DNA of 64,000 bases from an uncultured Chitinophaga sp. GTDB lineage: Bacteria; Bacteroidota; Bacteroidia; Cytophagales; Cyclobacteriaceae. The notes below the pieces were generated by a model. That model did no database searches and was not told the origin of the DNA. It worked only from the letters and a program-made list of their open reading frames with translations. Positions within the stretch are counted from its first letter, which is position 1; each line of letters opens with the position of its first letter. The stretch spans positions 1 to 64,000 of the forward strand of contig CABHOK010000002.1 in the NCBI GenBank assembly GCA_902168205.1. Reading direction: 5' to 3'. This document shows positions 8,465 through 16,705 of this stretch, piece by piece. Position numbers and translations under genes: made by a program.

Positions 8465-8494
8465 TATAAATGAATGAACATTCATTTATATTTG
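8465..8494 (+). promoter_or_regulatory. TetR operator overlapping the tetR -7 box
   Basis: Perfect inverted repeat: TATAAATGAATG (8465-8476), spacer AA, then CATTCATTTATA (8479-8490). The core TGAATG-N2-CATTCA is a common TetR-family operator layout. A Bacteroidota -7 box of the TAnnTTTG type, TATATTTG at 8487-8494, overlaps the right arm, so binding should block the promoter. This supports autorepression of the gene starting at 8505. Confidence 0.85.
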
Positions 8495-8504
8495 CCGCAC
8501 TGAA

Positions 8505-9104
8505 ATGAGAACCCGGGACGAACAGAAAGAACTCACGATTCGTGAAAAAGCGCTCGAGATGATCGTAGAGCAAGGCTTTGATGGCTTTAGTATGCAAAAA
8601 CTGGCGAAGGCAGCCAACGTATCGCCAGGTACACTCTATATCTATTTCAAAGATCGCGATGATCTTATCATGAAACTGTGGGAAACTCAGATGAAGAACA
8701 TGAGCGATGCTATACTGTATAACTTCGATCCGGAAGCTTCGTTCGAAGAGGGATTGAGAGTGCAGTGGATGAACCGTGCACGATACCTGATCGAGAATCC
8801 ATTGAGTATGCAATTTATGGAGCAGATAAAATATTCTCCCTATCACCACGTCTCTCTCACCAGGCTGGATAATAATTTCCTGGACATGATGAGGAAGTTT
8901 GCTCATAATGCGATCAAACGGAAAGAGTTGGTGAAGCTGCCGATTGAAGTGTATTGGTCAATGGCTTTTGCTCCACTATATCAGCTGGTAAAGATGCATA
9001 TTACTGGCAGAGGCATGCATAGCGGACCAGAGAAGTTCGTGCTCGATGAGAAGACCATGAATATGACTTTGAAGCTCGTGTTAAAAGCACTCAGACCCAC
9101 GTAG
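8505..9104 (+). CDS. TetR/AcrR-family transcriptional regulator
   Basis: A 199-aa repressor. The N-terminal HTH spans about 10-55: REKALEMIVEQGFDGFSMQK, then LAKAANVSPGTLYIYFKDRD, the classic TetR_N pattern. The C-terminal ligand domain shows no recognisable ligand signature. It is preceded by a perfect operator that overlaps its own -7 box. Downstream in the same direction are a small protein gene and an MFS exporter-type gene, so the regulator probably controls this unit in response to a small molecule carried by the transporter. Confidence 0.93.
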   Translation: MRTRDEQKELTIREKALEMIVEQGFDGFSMQKLAKAANVSPGTLYIYFKDRDDLIMKLWETQMKNMSDAILYNFDPEASFEEGLRVQWMNRARYLIENPLSMQFMEQIKYSPYHHVSLTRLDNNFLDMMRKFAHNAIKRKELVKLPIEVYWSMAFAPLYQLVKMHITGRGMHSGPEKFVLDEKTMNMTLKLVLKALRPT

Positions 9105-9133
9105 CGTTTTGTATTACCAATAACCCCAACCCC

Positions 9134-9361
9134 ATGCAAAACTTACTGACCGATATACTCATCTTCAAAACCAACATCCGCGAGCAGGATATACCTGATA
9201 TCGCAGTGGCCATGTTACTGGAACCCCGCGTTACCAAATGGAGCGTTGATTGTGGTGATGTAGATCGTGTGTTGCGCGTAGAAGCATATCAACTCACAGC
9301 CTGGGAGATGATCGCGCTCGTACAACGGACAGGCTATCGGTGTGAAGAGTTACCGGACTGA
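9134..9361 (+). CDS. Small HMA-like protein without metal cysteines
   Basis: 75 aa, 29 bp after the tetR stop and 41 bp before the MFS gene. The pattern 'ILIFKTNI...VAMLLEP.VTKWSVDCGDVDRVLRVE...EMIALVQRTGYRCEEL' follows the beta-alpha-beta-beta-alpha-beta order of heavy-metal-associated (HMA) domains, including the 'GYxCEEL' end, but the metal-binding CxxC loop is absent (TNIRE occupies that place). The fold assignment is my inference from the pattern. It may be a regulatory or structural relative of copper chaperones. The position between regulator and transporter suggests it belongs to the same operon. Confidence 0.6.
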   Translation: MQNLLTDILIFKTNIREQDIPDIAVAMLLEPRVTKWSVDCGDVDRVLRVEAYQLTAWEMIALVQRTGYRCEELPD

Positions 9362-9402
9362 TTTCAGTTGGTCATTTAGTTTCACTCTCTTAAAAACGAA
9401 GC

Positions 9403-10644
9403 ATGGAGAAAAAGATATTTTCCAAATATGATGTATTTGTGATTGTGATCCTCACGATCCTGCAATTCACCATTGTTCTTGATTTTATGGTGCTCTCTCC
9501 GCTAGGCGCCATACTGATGCCTACCTTGAAAATTACTCCGGCACAATTCGGCATGGTAGTTTCGGCTTATGCATTCAGTGCCGGTATATCCGGACTGTTG
9601 GCGGCCGGCTTTGCCGATAAGTTCGATCGGAAAAAATTACTATTGTTCTTTTATGTTGGTTTTGTATTCGGAACATTTTTATGCGGTATAGCGCCCGACT
9701 ATAATTTCCTGCTTGCAGCGCGAGTAGTGACTGGTATATTTGGTGGTGTAATCAGCTCCATCAGTTACGCGATCATTACCGACCTCTTCCGCATGGAAGT
9801 ACGCGGACGCGTGATGGGCTTTATACAAATGTCGTTTGCCAGCAGTCAGGTATTGGGCCTTCCGTTAGGATTATACCTGGCGAATCTCTGGGGATGGCAT
9901 TCACCGTTCATGCTCATTGTAGGCGTAAGCGTTGTTACCGGTATATTCATTGTACTATATATGAAGCCTGTGAATGCTCACCTGTTTACGCAGGCCCGCG
10001 GCAATGCATTTACACACCTTGGCAAAGTAGTATCAAACCGGAATTACCTGCGTGCATTTGCTGCCACAACATTGCTGGCAACGGGTGGATTTATGCTCAT
10101 GCCTTTTGCGAGTGCATTTAGTGTAAACAATCTCGGTATATCCGTTGATAAACTTCCGATGCTCTATATGTTTACCGGTATATTTTCCATGGCCAGCGGA
10201 CCGCTCATTGGTAAATTGAGTGATTCTGTAGGTAAGTATACCGTGTTCGTTTGGGGAACACTGGTAAGCTGTGTAATAGTGGTGATATATTCTAATTTAG
10301 GTGTCACGCCACTGTGGGCCGTTATCATCGTCAGCATAATTATGTTCATGGCCGTGTCATCCCGTATCATATCATCGTCAGCATTAATGACAGCCGTACC
10401 AGAACCAGCCGACCGGGGAGCATTTATGGGTATAAATTCGTCTGTTCAACAGATATCGGGTGGTATCGCTACATTTATAGCAGGATTGATCGTTATACAA
10501 ACTTCATCCGGTAAACTTGAAAACTACAATATACTAGGTTATACCGTTGTAGGTACCAGCTTAATAACAGCAGCCATGCTGTATTCCATTCACCTGTATG
10601 TAGCACGGAAATCAAAACAGAATTTTCAAAAGGCTGCAGCCTGA
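9403..10644 (+). CDS. MFS transporter, drug:H+ antiporter-1 type
   Basis: 413 aa with about 12 hydrophobic segments. The loop 2-3 signature GFADKFDRKKLLLF (about 67-80) is the MFS A motif, and the second-half equivalent is GKLSDSVGKYTVFVWG (about 266-281). The GIFGGVISSISYAIITDLF segment (about 111-129) lies where the C-like motif of exporters sits. The family includes AraJ-like sugar and drug exporters; the substrate cannot be read. It is likely co-transcribed with tetR and the small gene at 9134, and the perfect hairpin at 10676-10715 follows it. Confidence 0.88.
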   Translation: MEKKIFSKYDVFVIVILTILQFTIVLDFMVLSPLGAILMPTLKITPAQFGMVVSAYAFSAGISGLLAAGFADKFDRKKLLLFFYVGFVFGTFLCGIAPDYNFLLAARVVTGIFGGVISSISYAIITDLFRMEVRGRVMGFIQMSFASSQVLGLPLGLYLANLWGWHSPFMLIVGVSVVTGIFIVLYMKPVNAHLFTQARGNAFTHLGKVVSNRNYLRAFAATTLLATGGFMLMPFASAFSVNNLGISVDKLPMLYMFTGIFSMASGPLIGKLSDSVGKYTVFVWGTLVSCVIVVIYSNLGVTPLWAVIIVSIIMFMAVSSRIISSSALMTAVPEPADRGAFMGINSSVQQISGGIATFIAGLIVIQTSSGKLENYNILGYTVVGTSLITAAMLYSIHLYVARKSKQNFQKAAA

Positions 10645-10675
10645 CGGGTATAGAATAATGCTATAGAACACTAAA

Positions 10676-10715
10676 ACAATAAAGGTATATATGATCGCAT
10701 ATATACCTTTATTGT
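10676..10715. terminator. Perfect 18-bp bidirectional terminator hairpin
   Basis: ACAATAAAGGTATATATG (10676-10693), loop ATCG, and its exact complement at 10698-10715. It lies between the convergent MFS and DUF3820 genes. The stem is AT-rich with A- and T-runs at its base, and no classical U tract follows, so efficiency is uncertain. The perfection of the stem is notable. Confidence 0.7.
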
Positions 10716-10732
10716 ATAATCAATTATCAAAT

Positions 10733-10963
10733 TTACTTTCGGAGCGGATCCAACAGGTACATAAGCCCGTTCGTCTTGATCTCAAAAAGCGTTGCGAGCA
10801 TCATGCCCAATTTACCAGGCGGAAACCCTTCACGCGCAAACCACTCCAGGTAAGATACCGGCAGATCACAAAGCACCGTACCCTTATACTTGCCAAAAGG
10901 CATTCTCATCGAAACAATCCCCCGAAGTATATCCGGATCGGGCACTGCATTTTCTGCTTCCAT
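10733..10963 (-). CDS. DUF3820-family small protein
   Basis: 76 aa. The core 'MPFGKYKGTVLCDLPVSYLEW' with 'FAREGFPPGKLGMMLATLFEI' matches the DUF3820 pattern (MPFGKYKG..L..LP..YL.W....GFP.G.LG..L...YEIK.NGL), a small cytoplasmic family of unknown function, partly annotated as a putative quorum-sensing-regulated virulence factor. 'KTNGLMYLLDPLR' closes it in the usual way. It is a single gene between two repeat or hairpin elements and has no informative neighbours. Confidence 0.85.
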   Translation of the reverse strand: MEAENAVPDPDILRGIVSMRMPFGKYKGTVLCDLPVSYLEWFAREGFPPGKLGMMLATLFEIKTNGLMYLLDPLRK

Positions 10964-10978
10964 AGTTTGAAATAGTTA

Positions 10979-11146
10979 TGAGTTGCGAGCTGCGAGGAAA
11001 GGCTGCTGGTTACTGAAAGTCTTCAGTAATGAATCGTTCACTACTTACTGGCATCACATTACCATCAGAAAAACAACCTGTAGCCAGAAGCCGGCAGCTT
11101 GCAACTTTTTTAATCTCGCAGCTCAAAGCTCGCGGCTCGCAGCTAA
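10979..11146. repeat. Dispersed repeat family A, copy 2 (3' end of TonB receptor)
   Basis: Two repeat-rich parts: GAGTTGCGAGCTGCGAGGAA with CTGCTGGTTACTG (10980-11015), and GTAGCCAGAAGCCGGCAGCT (11080-11099) followed by CTCGCAGCTCAAAGCTCGCG (11115-11134) and GGCTCGCAGCT. The second part begins 3 bp after the TAA stop of the TonB receptor on the minus strand. The words 'GCTGCGAG' and 'CCAGAAGCCxGCAGC' are shared with copy 1. Confidence 0.6.
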
Positions 11147-13504
11147 TTAAAAGTTCCACCTAAACGTAGCACCATAATTGCGCGGGTTGCCAAGGTGAGT
11201 TGCACCAAAGTCGTACGCATAGGAGATGTAGGTTTCGTCACTCAGGTTGCGTCCCCAGAACATCAGTTCAAAGTTACGGAACGCTGCACCGGCACGTGCG
11301 TTAAATATACTATATCCGGATTGTTTGATGTTGTTGGCAAGATCAAAGTATTGTTTGCCAAGATTCATCCATTCTCCACGTGCTATCAGGGTAATGCCGG
11401 ATGATTTCAAAGTATAGCTATACTGTGCGGCAAGCATCGAAGTGTGCTGTGGTGTATAGATCTGGCGGTTGCCATCGAAATTTACCTGTTCACCATTTTG
11501 TGGAAGTACCAGGTCATCATACGTTGCTTTGTTGATACCGGCAGCGTAATCAAGTTGAAGTCCTTTTACCAGTGTTGCTGAAACTTCCAGTTCTGCGCCA
11601 ATGCTGCTGAGTTCACCAGCATTGCGTGTTACCGTAATGGCATCCGGGAGAATGAGTGTCGGTACTTGCGCATCGGTAACTTTAATATAGTAGGCAGCAA
11701 CATTTACCTGCAGGCGATCATTCAGGAATGAATTTTTGAAACCAAGTTCTGCGTTGGTGCTATATTCCGGTTTATAGGCATATAGCGGAGCCTGCGATGG
11801 ATCGGATGACAGCTGTGTTAAACCTCCCGCACGGAATCCGCGACTACTTGTAATATATATAGTGTGATTCGGTGTAGGATGAAACGCAAGACTGAGTTTC
11901 GGAGAGAAAGCACTGAACGATGTTGATGCCGCTGTATCAGGTTGTGTCTCAAATACAGGCTCGTTCATGCCATCGATCAAAAATTCTCCGTGTACATTTT
12001 GCTTCTTCTTTTCATAGTCATAGCGCACGCCGGCGGTCAGGTCAAGTTTATCAGAGAATGCATAGGTTGCCTGTCCGTAGAAAGCTATACCCTTGCTGCT
12101 ACCGTCTGATGTGTTGAGTATCGCGGAGAAAGGCATCGCATTTTCATCGATATAGGCAGCGTCTTCGCCAAAATGTGTTGCCTGCTTAACAGGATTGTCC
12201 TGGTGGAACAAATAAGCTCCGGCTGTCCACTTCAACGGAGAAGTACTTGCCGCTGGCGATGATACTTTAAACTCTTGCGTAAATACCTTTACGTTGTTCC
12301 AGTCTTTGCCATAATCATTAATAATGGTGATGCCATCGATAGGAGAGAAATCGCCATCGATCGGATCATCGTAAATGCGATCGTTAGACTGATATGTAGT
12401 GAGTGAAGAGAAGTTCACCACATCGCCTGCATAGTTAATATTTAAAGAGCTGTTGAATACATTGTCAACCAACGTAGTAGTAGCGTTCTGATTTACTTTG
12501 AAAGGTTCACTCAACGCACCTTCTACTGAGCCTGCCAAAGGAAAGGCACCATCGTTACGATTTATACTGTGCTTTACATTCAGCGTTACTGCCAGTTTCG
12601 AAGTAGCGAGATACTTCAGGTAATAGTTACCGGTAATGTTATACTTCTTGTCGAAGTCAGAATTGTTGAAATCATTTTTGTAGAAACCGGAGTTGGCATC
12701 ATACATGCCGGCTACACCCAGGAAAAGTTTGTTGGCAACCAGTGGCGTGCGAACGCCGAAGCCATAACGCTGCTGGCCATAGTTACCGATGTTGGCTTCA
12801 ACAAAACCGCGCGTAGTATTGCCCGGCTCTTTGGTAATAATGTTGATTACACCAGCCATAGCGTTGCGTCCATACAATGTTCCCTGCGGACCGCGCAGTA
12901 TTTCGATGCGTTCAACATCGAAGAGCTGTGCGATATAGGTGTCCAAACTGAATTGGTTAACACCATCTATATACGTAGCAACTGCCGGATCGTATGAGGT
13001 TGACGTAATGCCGCGGATCGAAGTAACATTTCGGTTATCTCCGGGATTTGATGAAAATACATTCGGAGCTATGGCAGTAATGTCTTTCACGTTCCACAGG
13101 CGATACTCATTTACCTTGCGTGCAGAAAGTGCGCTGATGCTGAACGGTATACGTTGCAGAGGTTCTTCTGTTTTCTGTGCCGTTACCACAACATCGTCAA
13201 GTTGCGTCACCGATTCAGTAAGTGTAATGGACAATGCCGATGCACCGGAAGTTACCGGTTGTTGTATGCTGGCATATCCTACGGCAGAAACAAATAGAGT
13301 ATATTCTCCGGAAGGAACATTGATAATCGTAAAGGCTCCAGATGCATCCGTAACAGCGCCATAATTTGTGTTGAGCAGATGTACCGTAACGCCTTGCAAC
13401 GGCTGTGCGTCACCGTTGGTAATTTTTCCAGATATCTCTCCCTGCGCAAATGCCACACACGATAAGAGTATAATGGATGATAATGTGAGTAATAATCTTT
13501 TCAT
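11147..13504 (-). CDS. TonB-dependent outer-membrane receptor
   Basis: 785 aa. It has a signal peptide (MKRLLLTLSSIILLSCVAFA), a carboxypeptidase-like regulatory domain (about 22-105; GEISGKITNGDAQPLQGVTV), then a plug that starts after 'LDDVVVTAQKTEEPLQRIPF' and carries VERIEILRGPQGTLYGRNAM (about 198-217). A 22-stranded barrel follows, closing with the aromatic end ATFRWNF. The plug type (RIPFSISAL... IAPNVFSSNPGDNRNVTSIRG) resembles siderophore and small-ligand receptors rather than SusC. Ligand unknown. It is divergent from narK, and the gap holds seven or eight TACGTAA-like sites, so it may be nitrate-responsive, for example for iron or molybdenum chelates; that is inference. Confidence 0.9.
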   Translation of the reverse strand: MKRLLLTLSSIILLSCVAFAQGEISGKITNGDAQPLQGVTVHLLNTNYGAVTDASGAFTIINVPSGEYTLFVSAVGYASIQQPVTSGASALSITLTESVTQLDDVVVTAQKTEEPLQRIPFSISALSARKVNEYRLWNVKDITAIAPNVFSSNPGDNRNVTSIRGITSTSYDPAVATYIDGVNQFSLDTYIAQLFDVERIEILRGPQGTLYGRNAMAGVINIITKEPGNTTRGFVEANIGNYGQQRYGFGVRTPLVANKLFLGVAGMYDANSGFYKNDFNNSDFDKKYNITGNYYLKYLATSKLAVTLNVKHSINRNDGAFPLAGSVEGALSEPFKVNQNATTTLVDNVFNSSLNINYAGDVVNFSSLTTYQSNDRIYDDPIDGDFSPIDGITIINDYGKDWNNVKVFTQEFKVSSPAASTSPLKWTAGAYLFHQDNPVKQATHFGEDAAYIDENAMPFSAILNTSDGSSKGIAFYGQATYAFSDKLDLTAGVRYDYEKKKQNVHGEFLIDGMNEPVFETQPDTAASTSFSAFSPKLSLAFHPTPNHTIYITSSRGFRAGGLTQLSSDPSQAPLYAYKPEYSTNAELGFKNSFLNDRLQVNVAAYYIKVTDAQVPTLILPDAITVTRNAGELSSIGAELEVSATLVKGLQLDYAAGINKATYDDLVLPQNGEQVNFDGNRQIYTPQHTSMLAAQYSYTLKSSGITLIARGEWMNLGKQYFDLANNIKQSGYSIFNARAGAAFRNFELMFWGRNLSDETYISYAYDFGATHLGNPRNYGATFRWNF

Positions 13505-13810
13505 TCGATAGTGTTGTTGTAGCGATAATTTTTAATGGGCTGCTATACTACTGTGGAAAAAACTAAGATCAAACCCTATTTCACAGAAGCACATTTCTGT
13601 TCGTCACGAGTGGTAAATCACGTCTCTTTGCCTCCCGATCTGCATAAGTTGCTAATCAATGTTAGCCAGGCACGTAAAAAAGTCGTACGTAGGCCTTATT
13701 TTGCAAACGATTTTTTACGTATATCAATCCTTTTCTGAATATTTTTACGTATTAATACGTAATATATGAAGCCATTTACGTAAGTTTAGTACGTAAATAA
13801 TACGTAAAAA
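13505..13810. promoter_or_regulatory. narK/TonB-receptor intergenic region with a TACGTAA cluster
   Basis: This 306-bp gap holds TACGTA-type sites at 13671 (CACGTAA), 13686, 13715, 13745, 13756, 13777, 13790 and 13801. Those at 13745-13762 form a perfect 18-bp palindrome, TTACGTATTAATACGTAA. The last three are spaced 13 and 11 bp, and the final one ends 3 bp before the narK ATG. The 13505-13670 half shows nothing I can name; a 67-codon open frame there (13535-13738) looks spurious. The cluster is the densest of the three in the window. Confidence 0.7.
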
Positions 13811-15148
13811 ATGGATCAGAACTTACCCGCGGCTAAAGCCACCAAAATCAACCTTCTTGATTTTAAATCGCCCTCCATGCGTGCATTCCATATTACGTGG
13901 ATCACGTTCTTCCTCTGTTTTTTCGGCTGGTTTGGTATTGCACCGCTCATGCCGGTGGTACGCAAAGATCTCGGACTTACACAGGCACAGGTAGGTAACA
14001 TTATTATAGCCTCTGTGTCCATTACCATTTTCGCGCGCCTCGTGTTCGGATGGTTGTGCGATAAGATCGGTCCGCGTATTTGCTATACTATATTATTATT
14101 TGTTGGCTCGGTGCCGGTAATGCTCATTGGTTTGAGCAACAGTTACGAATCGTTTCTCTTGTTCCGTCTTGCCATTGGTGTGATCGGAGCTTCTTTTGTT
14201 ATTACACAATATCATACTTCGGTTATGTTCGCACCCAACGTAGTGGGTACTGCGAATGCAACAGTAGCCGGCTGGGGTAACATGGGCGGAGGTGTTACGC
14301 TGATGGTGATGCCTTTGGTGCTCGCAGCATTTGTAGGTGTAGGCTATACCAGCGAAATAGCATGGCGGTATAGCATGATGGTACCCGGTATAGGATTGTT
14401 CATTATGGGCTTTGTATATTATTTCTGCACACAGGATACACCCGAAGGCAATTTATCGGATCTCCGTAAAAAAGATGCACATTTCAAAGCAAAGAAAGGC
14501 GATGAGAAAGGAAGCTTCCTGAAAGCTCTCAGCGATTACCGCGTATGGATTTTATTTCTTGCTTACGGTGCATGCTTCGGTATAGAGATCACCATTGATA
14601 ATATAGCAACACTATATTTTGTCGATAATTTCAATCTTGGTTTAAGAGAAGCCGGAATCATTGCCGGTACATTTGGTATGATGAACATCTTTGCCCGCGC
14701 ACTCGGAGGTATATTTGGTGATAAGGCCGGTAAAAAGTTTGGTCTCAAAGGACGCATCATCGTGCTTGGTATATTTCTGCTGTTCGAAGGTATAGGCATT
14801 ATGATCTTCTCCACGATGGATGTACTGCCGTGGGCGATTGCTACCATGTTGTTGTTTGCATTGTTCCTCAAGATGTCAAATGGAGCAACGTACTCCGTTG
14901 TTCCTTTCATAAATAAGAAAGCTATAGGAGCGGTGTCTGGAATTGTTGGAGCCGGAGGAAATGTAGGCGCTGTGCTTGCAGGGTTTCTGTTTACATCCAA
15001 CGATGTGTCCTATCGCGATAGTTTGTTCACCATTGGGATAGCGGTTACGGTTGTATCCGTGTTATCACTTGTACTTGGTGCCATGAAGAAACATGAAGAG
15101 GTCAACCAGGTTGAAACACTTGCTGAGCCTGAATTAAAAGCTGCCTAA
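13811..15148 (+). CDS. narK: Nitrate/nitrite MFS transporter
   Basis: 445 aa, 12 predicted membrane segments. The two nitrate signatures are present: GWGNMGGGVTLMVMP (about 155-169, TM5) and GIVGAGGNVGAVLAG (about 378-392, TM11). The MFS loops RLVFGWLCDKIGPR (about 77-90) and RALGGIFGDKAGKKFG are intact. Proteins of this family exchange nitrate and nitrite or import nitrate with protons across the inner membrane. It heads the block narK-porin-nrtABD-reductase and is preceded by the TACGTAA cluster, so it is the likely entry point of nitrate induction. The presence of both NarK and an ABC importer suggests different affinities. Confidence 0.94.
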   Translation: MDQNLPAAKATKINLLDFKSPSMRAFHITWITFFLCFFGWFGIAPLMPVVRKDLGLTQAQVGNIIIASVSITIFARLVFGWLCDKIGPRICYTILLFVGSVPVMLIGLSNSYESFLLFRLAIGVIGASFVITQYHTSVMFAPNVVGTANATVAGWGNMGGGVTLMVMPLVLAAFVGVGYTSEIAWRYSMMVPGIGLFIMGFVYYFCTQDTPEGNLSDLRKKDAHFKAKKGDEKGSFLKALSDYRVWILFLAYGACFGIEITIDNIATLYFVDNFNLGLREAGIIAGTFGMMNIFARALGGIFGDKAGKKFGLKGRIIVLGIFLLFEGIGIMIFSTMDVLPWAIATMLLFALFLKMSNGATYSVVPFINKKAIGAVSGIVGAGGNVGAVLAGFLFTSNDVSYRDSLFTIGIAVTVVSVLSLVLGAMKKHEEVNQVETLAEPELKAA

Positions 15149-15209
15149 CTCACAACCCAGTATATATATAGCGAAGAGTATATAAAGATATAAACCATCA
15201 ACCCTGTAG

Positions 15210-15300
15210 GCACTACCAGGTAGTGCTTGCATAAAAAAGAGAAGTCCCCTTTATGAACTGCGACATTCTTCCAGGGGACTAGTATTTAGTCGAAACTAAA
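15210..15300 (+). promoter_or_regulatory. Three consecutive hairpins in the narK-porin gap
   Basis: GCACTACC-A-GGTAGTGC (15210-15226), then AGTCCCCT (15243-15250) pairing with AGGGGACT (15273-15280) across a 22-base loop, then TTTAGT-CGAA-ACTAAA (15285-15300). All stems are perfect. The first is followed by a short A-rich run rather than U, so it may end narK messages weakly; the others lie in the likely leader of the porin gene. Their number is unusual for a 163-bp gap and suggests RNA-level control or mRNA processing. Confidence 0.55.
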
Positions 15301-15311
15301 CCTTCAAATTT

Positions 15312-16691
15312 ATGTATAAGAAAAATTACTTACCAATTTTAGTTGTGCTTTTTTGCCTGCCGGGCCTGCAGCAGGCGTTTGCGCAATTTACAGTATCAGG
15401 ACAATTGCGCACGCGTACAGAGCTTCGCAACGGTCAGGGTACACTGCAGGTGAAAGATACCGCGCGTGCTTTATTTACATCGCAACGTACGCGCCTCAAC
15501 TTCGGTTATTCAGGCTATCGCTTTAAATTATATGCATCTGTGCAAGATGTACGCGTGTGGGGACAAGATGCTTCTTCCATCAACCGTGTAACAACCGATG
15601 CGAATGATGGGTTTATGCTGCACGAAGCATGGGCTGAGATCAGCCTCGTAGACACCGGTAAAGTAATCAAGAATTTTTCATTGAAGATAGGTCGCCAGGA
15701 ATTGGTATATGATGATGTACGATTACTTGGAAACCTGGACTGGCTGCAGCAGGCAAGAAGACACGATGCTGCGCTTTTAAAATTTGAACACAACGGTTGG
15801 ACAGCACATCTCGGTGCTGCTTACAATCAGAATGCGGAGCGCAAATCAAATACTATATACAACGGAGTGCCTACCGGCTACACAGCCAGTACCAACGGTA
15901 TGGGAGCCATGTATAAATCCATGCAGTTCTTATACCTCGGCCGGAAACATTTCTTTGGCAATTCATCCGTTCTTTTTTTTAAAGATGACTTCAGTAAATT
16001 TCACTATGCCGCAGCGGATGTAAACAAAACAACGCCTATATATGATCGTGGCGTATGGAGCCGCTATACAATGGGGGCGAACCTGTTCGGTACAGCAAAG
16101 CGGAAATTAGGTTTTGCGGTCAGTGCATTCTACCAGGGCGGGAAGTATCGCGAAGGCACTTCACTGAGTGAATACCTGATCTCTGCATCAACACAATATG
16201 CTGTGGGCAGAAAACTAAGCGTTGGTCCGGGTGTTGACATAACTTCCGGTAACAACGGTTCTGATCCTACAAAAAGATTTCAGCGCTTCGATCCGCTCTA
16301 TGGAACGCCGCACAAGTTCTGGGGCTATATGGATTACTTCTACGTGGCCGATGGCTTTGGCGCTAACGGACTTGTGGACTACTATCTGAAAGCGAAGTAT
16401 AAACTGAAAGACAACTTCACCCTTTTCCTCGATGGACATCGCTTTGTGTTACCGACTGCGGTAATAGCGAACGATGGCTCTACCATGAAGAAAAGTTTAG
16501 GTACCGAAATCGACTTTGTATTTAACTATGCTATGACGAAGACGGTGACAATCGAAGGTGGTTATTCAACCATGTTCTCTACTTCAACCATGGCATCTGC
16601 CAAAGTAAAGAACGTTAACCGTGCCGCAGACTTTTCAGACTGGGCATACCTGATGATCTCCATCAAACCTGAATTTACTTTCAAAAACTAA
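15312..16691 (+). CDS. Outer-membrane porin, alginate-export-domain type
   Basis: 459 aa with a signal peptide (MYKKNYLPILVVLFCLPGLQ, cleavage after AFA). The mature protein starts QFTVSGQLRTRTELRNGQGT and continues with 'SQRTRLNFGYSGYRFKLYASVQDVRVWGQ', the typical opening of the alginate-export-like 18-stranded barrel. It ends in WAYLMISIKPEFTFKN, a C-terminal aromatic strand. Such proteins are general or anion channels; in this setting it probably lets nitrate pass the outer membrane. It sits between narK and nrtA, 15 bp before nrtA, and a structured leader precedes it. Substrate assignment is from context only. Confidence 0.82.
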   Translation: MYKKNYLPILVVLFCLPGLQQAFAQFTVSGQLRTRTELRNGQGTLQVKDTARALFTSQRTRLNFGYSGYRFKLYASVQDVRVWGQDASSINRVTTDANDGFMLHEAWAEISLVDTGKVIKNFSLKIGRQELVYDDVRLLGNLDWLQQARRHDAALLKFEHNGWTAHLGAAYNQNAERKSNTIYNGVPTGYTASTNGMGAMYKSMQFLYLGRKHFFGNSSVLFFKDDFSKFHYAAADVNKTTPIYDRGVWSRYTMGANLFGTAKRKLGFAVSAFYQGGKYREGTSLSEYLISASTQYAVGRKLSVGPGVDITSGNNGSDPTKRFQRFDPLYGTPHKFWGYMDYFYVADGFGANGLVDYYLKAKYKLKDNFTLFLDGHRFVLPTAVIANDGSTMKKSLGTEIDFVFNYAMTKTVTIEGGYSTMFSTSTMASAKVKNVNRAADFSDWAYLMISIKPEFTFKN

Positions 16692-16705
16692 AGCGCTGAA
16701 TCACC

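Noticed and set aside
10691-10975. A plus-strand frame over the DUF3820 gene
   Set aside because: The minus frame matches DUF3820 well; the plus frame begins inside a terminator hairpin and has no recognisable pattern.
13535-13738. A 67-codon plus-strand frame in the narK/TonB-receptor gap
   Set aside because: It overlaps the TACGTAA cluster, has no protein-like pattern and no start signal; better explained as regulatory DNA.
15210-15300. Porin leader hairpins considered as an ANTAR-type two-hairpin terminator
   Set aside because: No ANTAR protein is in the island, the loops lack the expected hexaloop pattern, and no U tract follows.
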